From UBA1822 sp963615055 (GTDB taxonomy: Bacteria; Bacillota; Negativicutes; Veillonellales; Dialisteraceae), in assembly GCA_963615055.1 (NCBI GenBank), contig CAVEFO010000022.1, positions 1-28,959 on the forward strand: DNA of 28,959 nt. The letters are read 5' to 3'. The translations under genes and the position numbers were made by a program. Shown here in pieces: positions 1-6,426 of the stretch (the first letter of the stretch is position 1; each line of letters begins with the position of its first letter). A model generated the notes under the pieces. The model was given only the letters and a program-made list of their open reading frames with translations, did no database searches and was not told the DNA's origin.

Positions 1-41
1 CGGCCACCAGTCAGCCCACTTCGCGACAATTTTTTATAACA

Positions 42-83
42 AAAGGGCTGTGGGAAAATATGAAAATTTTCCCACAGCCCTTT
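42..83 (-). terminator. Rho-independent terminator after clpX
   Basis: An 18-bp perfect stem (42-59 with 66-83, 6-nt loop) built around GGGCTGTGGG lies 38 bp beyond the clpX stop. Read on the minus strand the stem ends in TTTTGTTAT, giving a U-rich tail. On the plus strand it also ends in a T-run, so it could work in both directions and insulate clpX from whatever lies to the left. Positions 1-41 hold nothing I can identify. Confidence 0.85.
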
Positions 84-121
84 GTTTCATAGATTAAATT
101 TTTACGCCAATCTGCGCCCGA

Positions 122-1360
122 TTACGCTTCTTCTTTTTTGATCAAAATCGGCGGTTTTCCTTCCGTGATGGATTCTTTCGTCACGCGACAGCCCGTGATG
201 TCTTTCATGCCGGGCACTTCGTACATGACTTTCTGCATCGCTTTCTCGATGATGGCGCGAAGACCGCGGGCGCCTGTATTGCGCTCGATGGCCATTTTGG
301 CAATTTCTTGGATTGCATCGTCATCAAAAGCAAGATCCACATGGTCCATAGAAAGGAGTTTCTTGTATTGCTTGACGAGTGCATTCTTCGGTTCCTGTAA
401 AATTCTGACCAGCGCCGCTTCGTCCAGCGGGTGCAGTGTCACGACGACGGGAAGACGGCCGATGAATTCAGGAATGAGACCGAATTTCAGCAAATCTTCC
501 GGCTGCACTTTCTGCAAAATCTCGCCCATCCGTTTCTCTTCTTTCCGGCGAATGTCCGAGCCGAAACCAATCGTCGATTTCTGCATCCGATGCTCAATCA
601 CGCGATCAATCCCGTCGAAAGCGCCGCCGCAAATGAAGAGAATATTCGTCGTATCGATCTGCAGCATTTCCTGATTCGGATGCTTGCGCCCACCCTGCGG
701 CGGGACAGAGGCGACCGTCCCTTCCAGGATTTTCAAAAGCGCCTGTTGCACCCCTTCGCCCGACACATCGCGCGTGATGGACGGATTGTCGGATTTCTTG
801 GCAATCTTATCAATTTCGTCGATGTAAATAATGCCGCGCTCCGCCTTTTCCATATCATAGTCCGCCGCCTGAATGAGACGCAGCAGAATATTTTCCACGT
901 CTTCGCCGACATAGCCGGCCTCGGTCAGACTCGTCGCATCGGCAATGGCAAAGGGGACATTGAGAAACCGCGCCAGTGTCTGCGCCAGAAGCGTCTTTCC
1001 GCTTCCGGTCGGGCCGAGCAATACGATATTCGACTTCTGGAGCTCGACGTCGCCACCCTCATCCTCGCTCAAAATGCGTTTATAGTGATTGTACACCGCG
1101 ACGGAGAGCGCAATTTTCGCCTCATCCTGCCCGATGACATATTCGTCCAAATGCGCCTTGACTTCCGACGGCACGGGAAGACGAAATTCCGGCTCTGCCT
1201 TGGTCGGCGCGTGTTTCATTTCCTCCCGCAAAATATTCTGACAGACTTCCACACATTCATTGCAAATGTATACGCCGGGACCGGAAATCAGTTTCACTTC
1301 ATCCCCGCTGCGTCCGCAGAAACTGCAAACCGGAGGCTTGTTTCCGTTTTGATTCGCCAC
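122..1360 (-). CDS. clpX: ClpX, ATP-dependent Clp protease unfoldase subunit
   Basis: ClpX is the AAA+ hexameric unfoldase that recognises tagged or native substrates, unfolds them and threads them into ClpP in the cytoplasm. The 412-residue protein has the expected order. An N-terminal C4 zinc-binding domain (Cys12, Cys15, Cys33, Cys36) is followed by Walker A GPTGSGKT and Walker B IIYIDEID, then the IGF loop that docks on ClpP (within KSTIGFGSDI), then the C-terminal small AAA domain. Length is typical of the family. It starts 9 bp after the clpP stop with an AAGGAGGA-type Shine-Dalgarno in the gap, so the two are almost certainly co-transcribed. A strong hairpin follows it. Nothing looks damaged. 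Confidence 0.98.
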   Translation of the reverse strand: MANQNGNKPPVCSFCGRSGDEVKLISGPGVYICNECVEVCQNILREEMKHAPTKAEPEFRLPVPSEVKAHLDEYVIGQDEAKIALSVAVYNHYKRILSEDEGGDVELQKSNIVLLGPTGSGKTLLAQTLARFLNVPFAIADATSLTEAGYVGEDVENILLRLIQAADYDMEKAERGIIYIDEIDKIAKKSDNPSITRDVSGEGVQQALLKILEGTVASVPPQGGRKHPNQEMLQIDTTNILFICGGAFDGIDRVIEHRMQKSTIGFGSDIRRKEEKRMGEILQKVQPEDLLKFGLIPEFIGRLPVVVTLHPLDEAALVRILQEPKNALVKQYKKLLSMDHVDLAFDDDAIQEIAKMAIERNTGARGLRAIIEKAMQKVMYEVPGMKDITGCRVTKESITEGKPPILIKKEEA

Positions 1361-1369
1361 GACTCCTCC

Positions 1370-1969
1370 TTATTTCGTCTCCGAAAGTTCATTTCGGGTC
1401 AAAATCTTATCAATAAGACCGTAATCCAAGGCCTGCTTGGCTGTCATGAAATTGTCGCGTTCCGTATCGCGCGCAATCGTCTTGATTGGCTTGCCGCTGT
1501 GGTGGGCCAGAATGCCATTCAGCTCTTCCCGCAGACGCAAAATCTCACGGGCGTGAATCTCAATCTCCGTCGCCTGCCCTTGCACGCCGCCCAGAGGCTG
1601 ATGAATCATCACGTTGGCATGGGGCAAGGCGTAGCGTTTCCCGGCCGCGCCGCTCGTCAAAAGCACCGCCGCCATACTGGCACAAGAGCCGATGCAAATG
1701 GTGGAAACGTCGGGACGGATGTATTGCATCGTGTCGTAAATCGCCATGCCGGCCGTCACGACACCGCCGGGACTGTTGATATAGAGATGAATATCCTTGT
1801 CCGGATTTTCCGCTTCCAGAAACAACAACTGCGCAATGACGACATTAGCGGAATGGTCATCAATCGGGCCGTCCAAAAAGATGATTCGATCTTTCAAAAG
1901 ACGGGAATAAATATCATACGAACGCTCGCCGCGCGCCGTCTGCTCGACGACTATCGGTACATACGCCAT
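1370..1969 (-). CDS. clpP: ClpP, ATP-dependent Clp protease proteolytic subunit
   Basis: ClpP is the tetradecameric serine protease chamber that degrades substrates delivered by ClpX or other Clp ATPases. The 199-residue protein carries the complete catalytic triad: Ser98 (in CASMAA), His123 (in MIHQP) and Asp172 (in ERDNF). The consensus around the serine is usually AASMGA, so CASMAA is a mild variant. The start at 1969 is supported by an AGGAGG motif at good spacing. The gene lies downstream of tig, beyond a strong hairpin terminator, and no clear promoter is visible in the 93-bp gap. It must rely on read-through or on a promoter inside the 3' end of tig. Confidence 0.98.
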   Translation of the reverse strand: MAYVPIVVEQTARGERSYDIYSRLLKDRIIFLDGPIDDHSANVVIAQLLFLEAENPDKDIHLYINSPGGVVTAGMAIYDTMQYIRPDVSTICIGSCASMAAVLLTSGAAGKRYALPHANVMIHQPLGGVQGQATEIEIHAREILRLREELNGILAHHSGKPIKTIARDTERDNFMTAKQALDYGLIDKILTRNELSETK

Positions 1970-1999
1970 ATCCGTTCCTCCTTTTCCTTCTCTGTCAAC

Positions 2000-2052
2000 A
2001 AAAAACCACCGCCCCGCTGAATGCAGTGAGATTCAGACGAGCCTGCGGTGGT
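2000..2052 (-). terminator. Rho-independent terminator after tig
   Basis: An outer 8-bp stem (ACCACCGC at 2005-2012 with GCGGTGGT at 2045-2052) encloses a second 6-bp stem (CTGAAT 2017-2022 with ATTCAG 2031-2036). On the minus strand it is followed by a T-run (GGTGGTTTTTTG), as expected for intrinsic termination of tig. It separates tig from clpP, so clpPX expression may depend on partial read-through. Confidence 0.85.
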
Positions 2053-2062
2053 CTCTTACACT

Positions 2063-3598
2063 TTATTCGGCTTCCGTTTCCGTTTTTGTCTTTTTCGCTC
2101 TGGTCGTTTTCGGTTTTTCTTCCGTCTCTTCCGTCGCCTTGGCTTTGGTCGCTTTCGGCTTCGTTTCTTTTGTCGTCTTCGCTTTCGTCGTCTTCGGCTT
2201 TTCTTCCTTCGCCTCGGTATCCTTGGCCTTCGTTGTCTTCGCCTTAGTCGCCTTCGGCTTCTCTTCCTTCGCTTCGGCCTTTTCCTCTTCCGCCGGAGCC
2301 TCTTTCGTCTCTTCTCTCTTGGCTGCGCCGTAAATGTAAGCCGCCGCCTTCTTGCGCGTCACAGAAGCAATCAACATATTCAGACGGTTTTCCTGACGGA
2401 TAATCTTGACGACATCCTTGGGATCCGCGCCGAATTGATGCGCCATGCTGTAAACTTCCATATTGAGATCCTGATTCGTGACTTTGAGATCTTCCGCTTT
2501 GGCAATCGCCGAAAGGACCAATCCCTGACGGACCGTCTCTTCCGCCGGCTCTTTGTAGTCTTTGCGCAGATCCGCTTCCGTCTTACCGATTGCCTTCAGG
2601 TATTCATCAAATTTGCCTTCGCCCGCTTCGACATTGAGCTTCATTTCCTCAATCATCTCATCGATGCGCGCCTCGATCATTTCTACCGGCACATCGACTT
2701 TCGCATTGGAAACGGCCAGATCGACGAGCGCATTGTGATACGCCTCTTCCGCCGCCTGGAGAGCACGGAGCTCCATCTGCTGCTTCAGACTGTTTTTGAG
2801 CTCTTCCAGTGTATCGTATTTGGAAACGGATTTCGCGAATTCATCATTCATTTCCGGAATGACTTTGCGCTTCACATCACTGATATGTGTCGCAAATTCC
2901 GCATCTTTACCGGCCAAATCTTTCACGAAATAATCTTCCGGGAACGACACCTTCACCGTCACGTCATCGCCTGCTTTATGACCGATGAGCTGATCTTCAA
3001 AGCCCGGAATGAATGACTCGGAGCCGATCTCCAGCGGATACGTCTTGCCTTCGCCGCCGGCAAATGCTTTTCCGTCCACCGTACCTTTGAAATCGATGAT
3101 GGCATAATCGCCCTTCGCGAGCGACGCCCCTTCCGCGACTTCCAGACGCGCATTCTGCTTCGCCGCTTCCGTGAGCTGCTCCATGACCGCTTCATCGGAA
3201 ATTTCCGGATGCTCATGCGGGACAGACAAGCCTTTGTATTCGCCGAGCGTCACTTCCGGTTCCTTCACGAATGTCGCCGTGTAGACAGCGCCTTCCGTTT
3301 CAGAGAATTTCGACGTTTCCACTTCGGGACGGGTGACCGGTGTCAACTTTTCGCTGTCGAGCGCACGACCCCACGTATCATTAATCAAAATATTTTCCGC
3401 TTCGCCCGCAAGGCTGTCCTTGCCGATATACATCTCCAAAATCTTGCGCGGCGCCTTCCCTTTGCGGAAACCTTTCAAATTGATGCGCGAAGAAATATCG
3501 GAAACGGCACGCTTGAAAGCTTTTTGGACTTCTTCCGCTCCGACTTCGACCGTCATTTTTACTTTATGCTGATCGATCGCTTCTGTTTTTACGTTCAT
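2063..3598 (-). CDS. tig: Trigger factor (ribosome-associated chaperone and PPIase) with long charged tail
   Basis: Trigger factor binds the ribosome exit tunnel and helps nascent chains fold. The start at 3598 (MNVKTEA) was chosen over an upstream in-frame codon because it matches the family N-terminus and follows an AAGGAGG motif. The domains are in normal order: N-terminal ribosome-binding domain with the GFRKGKAP signature near residue 45, an FKBP-type PPIase domain around residues 155-245, then the helical C-terminal chaperone domain. The oddity is the end. After about residue 430, where most homologues stop, roughly 80 residues of low-complexity Lys/Ala/Thr/Glu repeats follow (KPKTTKAKTTK, KPKATKAKATE), giving 511 residues in total. 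The tail is in frame and ends at a good terminator, so it is probably real. Confidence 0.96.
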   Translation of the reverse strand: MNVKTEAIDQHKVKMTVEVGAEEVQKAFKRAVSDISSRINLKGFRKGKAPRKILEMYIGKDSLAGEAENILINDTWGRALDSEKLTPVTRPEVETSKFSETEGAVYTATFVKEPEVTLGEYKGLSVPHEHPEISDEAVMEQLTEAAKQNARLEVAEGASLAKGDYAIIDFKGTVDGKAFAGGEGKTYPLEIGSESFIPGFEDQLIGHKAGDDVTVKVSFPEDYFVKDLAGKDAEFATHISDVKRKVIPEMNDEFAKSVSKYDTLEELKNSLKQQMELRALQAAEEAYHNALVDLAVSNAKVDVPVEMIEARIDEMIEEMKLNVEAGEGKFDEYLKAIGKTEADLRKDYKEPAEETVRQGLVLSAIAKAEDLKVTNQDLNMEVYSMAHQFGADPKDVVKIIRQENRLNMLIASVTRKKAAAYIYGAAKREETKEAPAEEEKAEAKEEKPKATKAKTTKAKDTEAKEEKPKTTKAKTTKETKPKATKAKATEETEEKPKTTRAKKTKTETEAE

Positions 3599-3684
3599 AA
3601 TCAAAAATTCCTCCTTGTCTTTCGAAGCCCGATTTCGCGACTCCGTGTATCGATTCTTCTCCTCGGATACAAATTGCAAACGTT

Positions 3685-3713
3685 ATTTTATCATATCCGC
3701 CGAAAAAGTACAA
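3685..3713 (-). promoter_or_regulatory. Probable sigma-A promoter of tig
   Basis: On the minus strand TTGTAC (-35, plus coordinates 3708-3713) and TAAAAT (-10, 3685-3690) are separated by exactly 17 bp. The predicted start near 3678 gives a leader of about 80 nt before the tig start codon. The -35 is only a partial match to consensus. Confidence 0.5.
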
Positions 3714-3761
3714 ATATTTCCACGCCTTTTCACTCGCTGGCAAAATGCCGTAAATTCTCAA

Positions 3762-3798
3762 AATAAGTGTCGGCTCAATTGCAAAAGTAGCACTTATT
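3762..3798. repeat. 8-bp inverted repeat AATAAGTG/CACTTATT in the tig upstream gap
   Basis: Perfect 8-bp arms (3762-3769 and 3791-3798) flank a 21-nt AT-rich spacer. The site sits upstream of the tig promoter and downstream of the convergent side of the substrate-binding protein gene. It could be a weak hairpin or a two-half-site protein target. The rest of the 327-bp gap (3599-3925) holds only the tig promoter and the terminator at 3868-3898; I see no gene in it. Confidence 0.35.
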
Positions 3799-3867
3799 CG
3801 TAGCCGCCTTCTTTACTAAATTTCATTCTTACGTAAAAATTTCGCATTTACTTTGCAATTTCACGAA

Positions 3868-3898
3868 AAAAACGAAGCTGATGAAAAGCTTCGTTTTT
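3868..3898 (-). terminator. Terminator after the TrpX-like lipoprotein gene
   Basis: A 12-bp stem (AAAAACGAAGCT 3868-3879 with AGCTTCGTTTTT 3887-3898) has a 7-nt loop and A/T runs on both sides. It lies 27 bp past the stop codon of the minus-strand gene at 3926 and reads as an intrinsic terminator in either direction. Confidence 0.85.
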
Positions 3899-3925
3899 CA
3901 GATTTTCTTTTTCGATTCTTTCTGA

Positions 3926-4906
3926 TCAAATCATTTTCGCCCGATCCAGCACCGACTGCGGAATTTGGATGCCGAGCAGCTCCGCTTCCGCTTTGTTGAT
4001 ATAGAGCGTCGAAGACTTTGCCGCCTCTACGGGATGGTCCTTGACGGTGTTTTTCCCTTCCAGAATATCGGCAGCCATTTGACCGGCCTGGTAGCCGATA
4101 TCATAGTAGCTGATCGATTCGGAGGCCAAGACACCGTTTTCCACGTGGCCCACCTCCGCGCCGTAGACCGGAATCTTGGCGGCATTGGCCACACTCATGA
4201 GCGTGGGAATGGCGCTGGCGACCACATTGTCCGTCGGCACGTAAATCGCATCGACATCGCCGACGAAAGCTTCCGCTATCTGCTGGATGTCATTGATGGA
4301 ATTGACCGTGCGCTCCACGACCGTGATACCGAGCGGCGCACAAAGTTTCTTGAGTTCTTCCGCCTGAATGACGGAATTGATTTCACTTGAATTATAAATG
4401 ATCCCGATTCGCTTCGCCTCCGGCTGAATCTCGCGAATGAGCGCGACCTCTTTATCGACCGGGCCGCGGTCGCTCGTCCCCGTGACATTGGCATCGGGCG
4501 CCGCCTCCGATTTCATCAGCTTGGCCGTCTCATAATTCGTGATCGCCGTGCAAATAATCGGAATCTCCGACGTGGCATTGGCCATGGCCTGCGCCGCCGG
4601 CGTGGAAACAGCCCCAATCAATTTATATTTCCCGGAAACAAAGCGATTGGCAATGGAGCGCAAATTGGACTGATCGCCCTGCGCATTTTGCTGATCGATT
4701 TCAATCTTCCCTGCAAGCCCGCGGTCATCCAATGCTTTCACAAAGCCTTGATTCGCCGCGTCCAGCGCCGGATGCTGCACAATTTGCACAATCCCGACCT
4801 TCGGCTTTCCGCTCTCCGCCGACTGCCCGCAACCGGACAGAGTCCCCAAAACCGCCGCGCCCAAAACCGCGAGCACCGCCGCTTTTTTCCATTTCTTTCC
4901 TTCCAT
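3926..4906 (-). CDS. ABC transporter substrate-binding lipoprotein, TrpX/ABC_sub_bind family
   Basis: The 326-residue exported protein resembles the ABC_sub_bind (TrpX-like) solute receptors that capture small molecules, in some cases aromatic amino acids, for an ABC importer. The chosen start (4906, MEGKKWKK) has GGGAGG nine bases upstream; an ATG nine bases earlier abuts that motif directly and is unlikely. The first 26 residues form a lipoprotein signal (positive N-region, hydrophobic core, LSGC lipobox with Cys26). The mature part shows family features such as KVGIVQIVQHPALD and the repeated ligand-binding lobes. No permease or ATPase gene adjoins it, so either its partners are elsewhere or it has another sensing role. 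A hairpin (CGCGGA 4934-4939 with TCCGCG 4953-4958) lies just upstream of the ribosome site. Substrate is unknown. Confidence 0.88.
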   Translation of the reverse strand: MEGKKWKKAAVLAVLGAAVLGTLSGCGQSAESGKPKVGIVQIVQHPALDAANQGFVKALDDRGLAGKIEIDQQNAQGDQSNLRSIANRFVSGKYKLIGAVSTPAAQAMANATSEIPIICTAITNYETAKLMKSEAAPDANVTGTSDRGPVDKEVALIREIQPEAKRIGIIYNSSEINSVIQAEELKKLCAPLGITVVERTVNSINDIQQIAEAFVGDVDAIYVPTDNVVASAIPTLMSVANAAKIPVYGAEVGHVENGVLASESISYYDIGYQAGQMAADILEGKNTVKDHPVEAAKSSTLYINKAEAELLGIQIPQSVLDRAKMI

Positions 4907-5026
4907 GCTTCTCATCCTCCCAAAATTGATTTTCGCGGAAATATTTCCCATCTCCGCGATTTCGCCAATCACCGCGCCCCGTTTCCTTTCGATTTCCCGG
5001 AAACCGTCGCCGTGATTGATTTTATT

Positions 5027-5055
5027 ATTATACCACAGCCCCGTGCGCCTGCCGA
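5027..5055 (-). promoter_or_regulatory. Extended -10 promoter of the TrpX-like gene
   Basis: On the minus strand the -10 is a perfect TATAAT (5027-5032) preceded by TGG, an extended -10. TCGGCA (5050-5055, four of six consensus bases) sits 17 bp upstream. The leader is about 114 nt. It is back-to-back with the promoter at 5068-5096. Confidence 0.7.
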
Positions 5056-5068
5056 ATTTTCGAAAATT
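5055..5068. promoter_or_regulatory. Perfect 14-bp palindrome AATTTTCGAAAATT between divergent promoters
   Basis: The palindrome lies exactly between the two divergent -35 boxes and touches both. This is where a repressor would control both genes at once. A second short inverted repeat (TTGTC-ATC-GACAA, 5068-5080) overlaps the rightward -35. The obvious candidate ligand is the PadR-like protein encoded immediately to the right, but that link is inference. Confidence 0.6.
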
Positions 5069-5096
5069 TGTCATCGACAAAAGAATCAATTATAAT
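5068..5096 (+). promoter_or_regulatory. Sigma-A promoter of the PadR-like gene
   Basis: TTGTCA (5068-5073, five of six consensus bases), a 17-bp spacer, and a perfect TATAAT (5091-5096). The start codon is 36 bp downstream. Confidence 0.85.
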
Positions 5097-5132
5097 AAAC
5101 TTCATCAATAAGAAGCGAAGGAGGAATCTGCC

Positions 5133-5537
5133 ATGGAGTATCTTTCCGAACAAACAAAATACGAAATCGATGAATTGGTCCGCCATCGGCAATGGAAACG
5201 ACTTTTGACGGCGACATTTGTCCTCAATGCATTGCTGTGCGCCGACAGCTACGGAAACAAAATCGAGCAGGATATTTTCAAATTAACGAAATTTGCGTAC
5301 CGTCCGAATCCGAACGAAATGTATCCCGTCCTGCATTTTTTGGAAGAACGCGAATATGTAAAAAGTCACTGGCTCTCGCCGAATAAGCGCAGCAAACGCA
5401 TCTACCGCATAACGACAAAAGGACGGGACGCCGTGCCGTACATGAAGCTCCAAGTCTTGGCATGGGCGCAAAATCTCCGCACGCTGCTCGACACCATCGA
5501 AACAGAATTCAAGAGCGACGAAGATTCCGCCGTTTGA
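5133..5537 (+). CDS. PadR-like winged-helix transcriptional regulator
   Basis: A 134-residue cytoplasmic DNA-binding protein. The middle and end match the PadR winged-helix pattern: a helix (LLCADSYGNKIEQDI, about residues 34-48), then NEMYPVLHFLEEREYVKSHW, where the recognition helix runs into the wing, then RIYRITTKGRDAV, the strand and turn typical of PadR. A helical C-terminal segment probably dimerises. The start has AAGGAGG 7 bp upstream. It is divergent from the substrate-binding lipoprotein gene, with a palindrome between the promoters, so autoregulation plus control of that gene is plausible. The first ~25 residues are not part of the usual PadR core. MarR-type is the main alternative. 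Confidence 0.72.
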   Translation: MEYLSEQTKYEIDELVRHRQWKRLLTATFVLNALLCADSYGNKIEQDIFKLTKFAYRPNPNEMYPVLHFLEEREYVKSHWLSPNKRSKRIYRITTKGRDAVPYMKLQVLAWAQNLRTLLDTIETEFKSDEDSAV

Positions 5538-5562
5538 CAAACTCGGCGCCGCCACGTATAAT
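5534..5562 (+). promoter_or_regulatory. Consensus sigma-A promoter of rpmF
   Basis: TTGACA (5534-5539) and TATAAT (5557-5562) are both perfect consensus with a 17-bp spacer. The -35 overlaps the stop codon of the PadR-like gene. Such a perfect promoter fits the high demand for a ribosomal protein and shows that rpmF is transcribed independently here. Confidence 0.92.
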
Positions 5563-5580
5563 GTTTGAGTTAATGATTTT

Positions 5581-5600
5581 TCTCGGAGCTTTTTCCGAGA
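5581..5600 (+). promoter_or_regulatory. Hairpin in the rpmF leader
   Basis: TCTCGGA (5581-5587) pairs with TCCGAGA (5594-5600) around a 6-nt loop, about 12 nt downstream of the predicted transcription start. No T-run follows, so it is not a terminator. It could stabilise the short transcript or act in autogenous control; neither is shown. Confidence 0.45.
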
Positions 5601-5641
5601 ATCCTGCGAAATGTATTGCCTATCAGTAAGGAGGTGCAAAC

Positions 5642-5827
5642 ATGCCGGCTCCCAAGAATAAAAGCTCAAGAGCGCGTCGCGACAAAAGACGTGCGAATTG
5701 GAAACTGACGGTACCGGGTCTCGTCGAATGTCCGCAGTGCCATGAAATGAAAATGCCTCATCGCGTCTGCCCGATTTGCGGTTTCTACAAAGGAAAATCC
5801 GTCATCGCGGCCAAGACCGAAGACTAA
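5642..5827 (+). CDS. rpmF: 50S ribosomal protein L32
   Basis: L32 is a small structural protein of the large ribosomal subunit. The 61-residue sequence shows the basic N-terminus (MPAPKNKSSRARRDKRRANW) and a four-cysteine zinc ribbon (Cys30, Cys33, Cys43, Cys46), so this is the zinc-containing form. A strong AAGGAGG lies 9 bp upstream. In many bacteria rpmF follows a YceD/DUF177 gene and precedes plsX. Here it stands alone between a regulator and a convergent lemA-like gene, with its own promoter and terminator. Confidence 0.97.
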   Translation: MPAPKNKSSRARRDKRRANWKLTVPGLVECPQCHEMKMPHRVCPICGFYKGKSVIAAKTED

Positions 5828-5840
5828 GAAGCGCAATAAA

Positions 5841-5868
5841 AAACACACTCGCTTAAAAGAGTGTGTTT
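5841..5868 (+). terminator. Bidirectional terminator between rpmF and the lemA-like gene
   Basis: AAACACACTC (5841-5850) pairs with GAGTGTGTTT (5859-5868), followed by TTTTT on the plus strand and by TTTATTGCG on the minus strand. It lies 13 bp after the rpmF stop and 15 bp after the convergent gene's stop and should serve both. Confidence 0.92.
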
Positions 5869-5883
5869 TTTTGTTGCCGATTT

Positions 5884-6426
5884 TTATTCTTTTGCGACGT
5901 TCTGCAATCGTCCCATCCGCTCTGCGCTTTCGTATCCCAAAATTTCAGCGAAAAAAGAAATCGGAAATTTCCGGAGCGTACCGTTGTAGGCATCGGCAGC
6001 GCGATTGTAGGCGGCTCTTGCGACGGTCAGGCGATTTTGCGCGGCCGCCAGTGAAGTTTTCACATCCTGAAATTCTACGCGCACCGTCAGATACGAATAA
6101 TTCTCCGCTGCCAAGAGAAGCGTGCCAATGTCGCCGGACAGTTTTTCATTCGACTCTTGCATGTCTTTTACCGTCTTCGCTGCCAAAATTGCTTGTGCCA
6201 GCTCTTCCGCTTCCAATCGCGTCGCCGCCTCTTTCGAGGAGAAACTTTTCAGCTCGCGACACAGATCCGGCACCTGTTTCGCTCGCTCGTGCGCCGCTGC
6301 CGTGACCTTTTCTTCCGCGACCCGTACCGCCTCCCGCTCCGGTGCCAGTACCGAATCCGTCCAAACAGTGCCCACGCCCGCGCCCCCACATAGAAGGATC
6401 AGCAGAAGCAACAACCATTTCTTCAT
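5884..6426 (-). CDS. LemA-family membrane-anchored coiled-coil protein
   Basis: A 180-residue protein with an N-terminal membrane anchor (about residues 4-22, MKKWLLLLLILLCGG). A long helical region follows whose pattern matches LemA proteins: VPDLCRELKSF near residue 52, then a conserved C-terminal helix with NRLTVARAAYNRAADAYN and the ending RKFPISFFAEILGY. LemA proteins are single-pass membrane proteins of poorly understood envelope function, usually next to a TPM-domain or peptidase gene. That partner is absent. Instead the ATG overlaps the uvrC stop (ATGA), so translation is coupled to the repair gene. The sequence is somewhat divergent, but the C-terminal signature is convincing. Confidence 0.8.
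   Translation of the reverse strand: MKKWLLLLLILLCGGAGVGTVWTDSVLAPEREAVRVAEEKVTAAAHERAKQVPDLCRELKSFSSKEAATRLEAEELAQAILAAKTVKDMQESNEKLSGDIGTLLLAAENYSYLTVRVEFQDVKTSLAAAQNRLTVARAAYNRAADAYNGTLRKFPISFFAEILGYESAERMGRLQNVAKE

Noticed and set aside
431..2020. A 529-codon open frame on the plus strand opposite clpX and clpP
   Set aside because: It is an antisense shadow of two clear genes, rich in Arg, His and Phe, with no ribosome site or family features.
4907..5026. T-box or riboswitch in the leader of the TrpX-like gene
   Set aside because: No T-box antiterminator core (TGG-ACCGCG type) and no terminator before the gene; only a short hairpin is visible.
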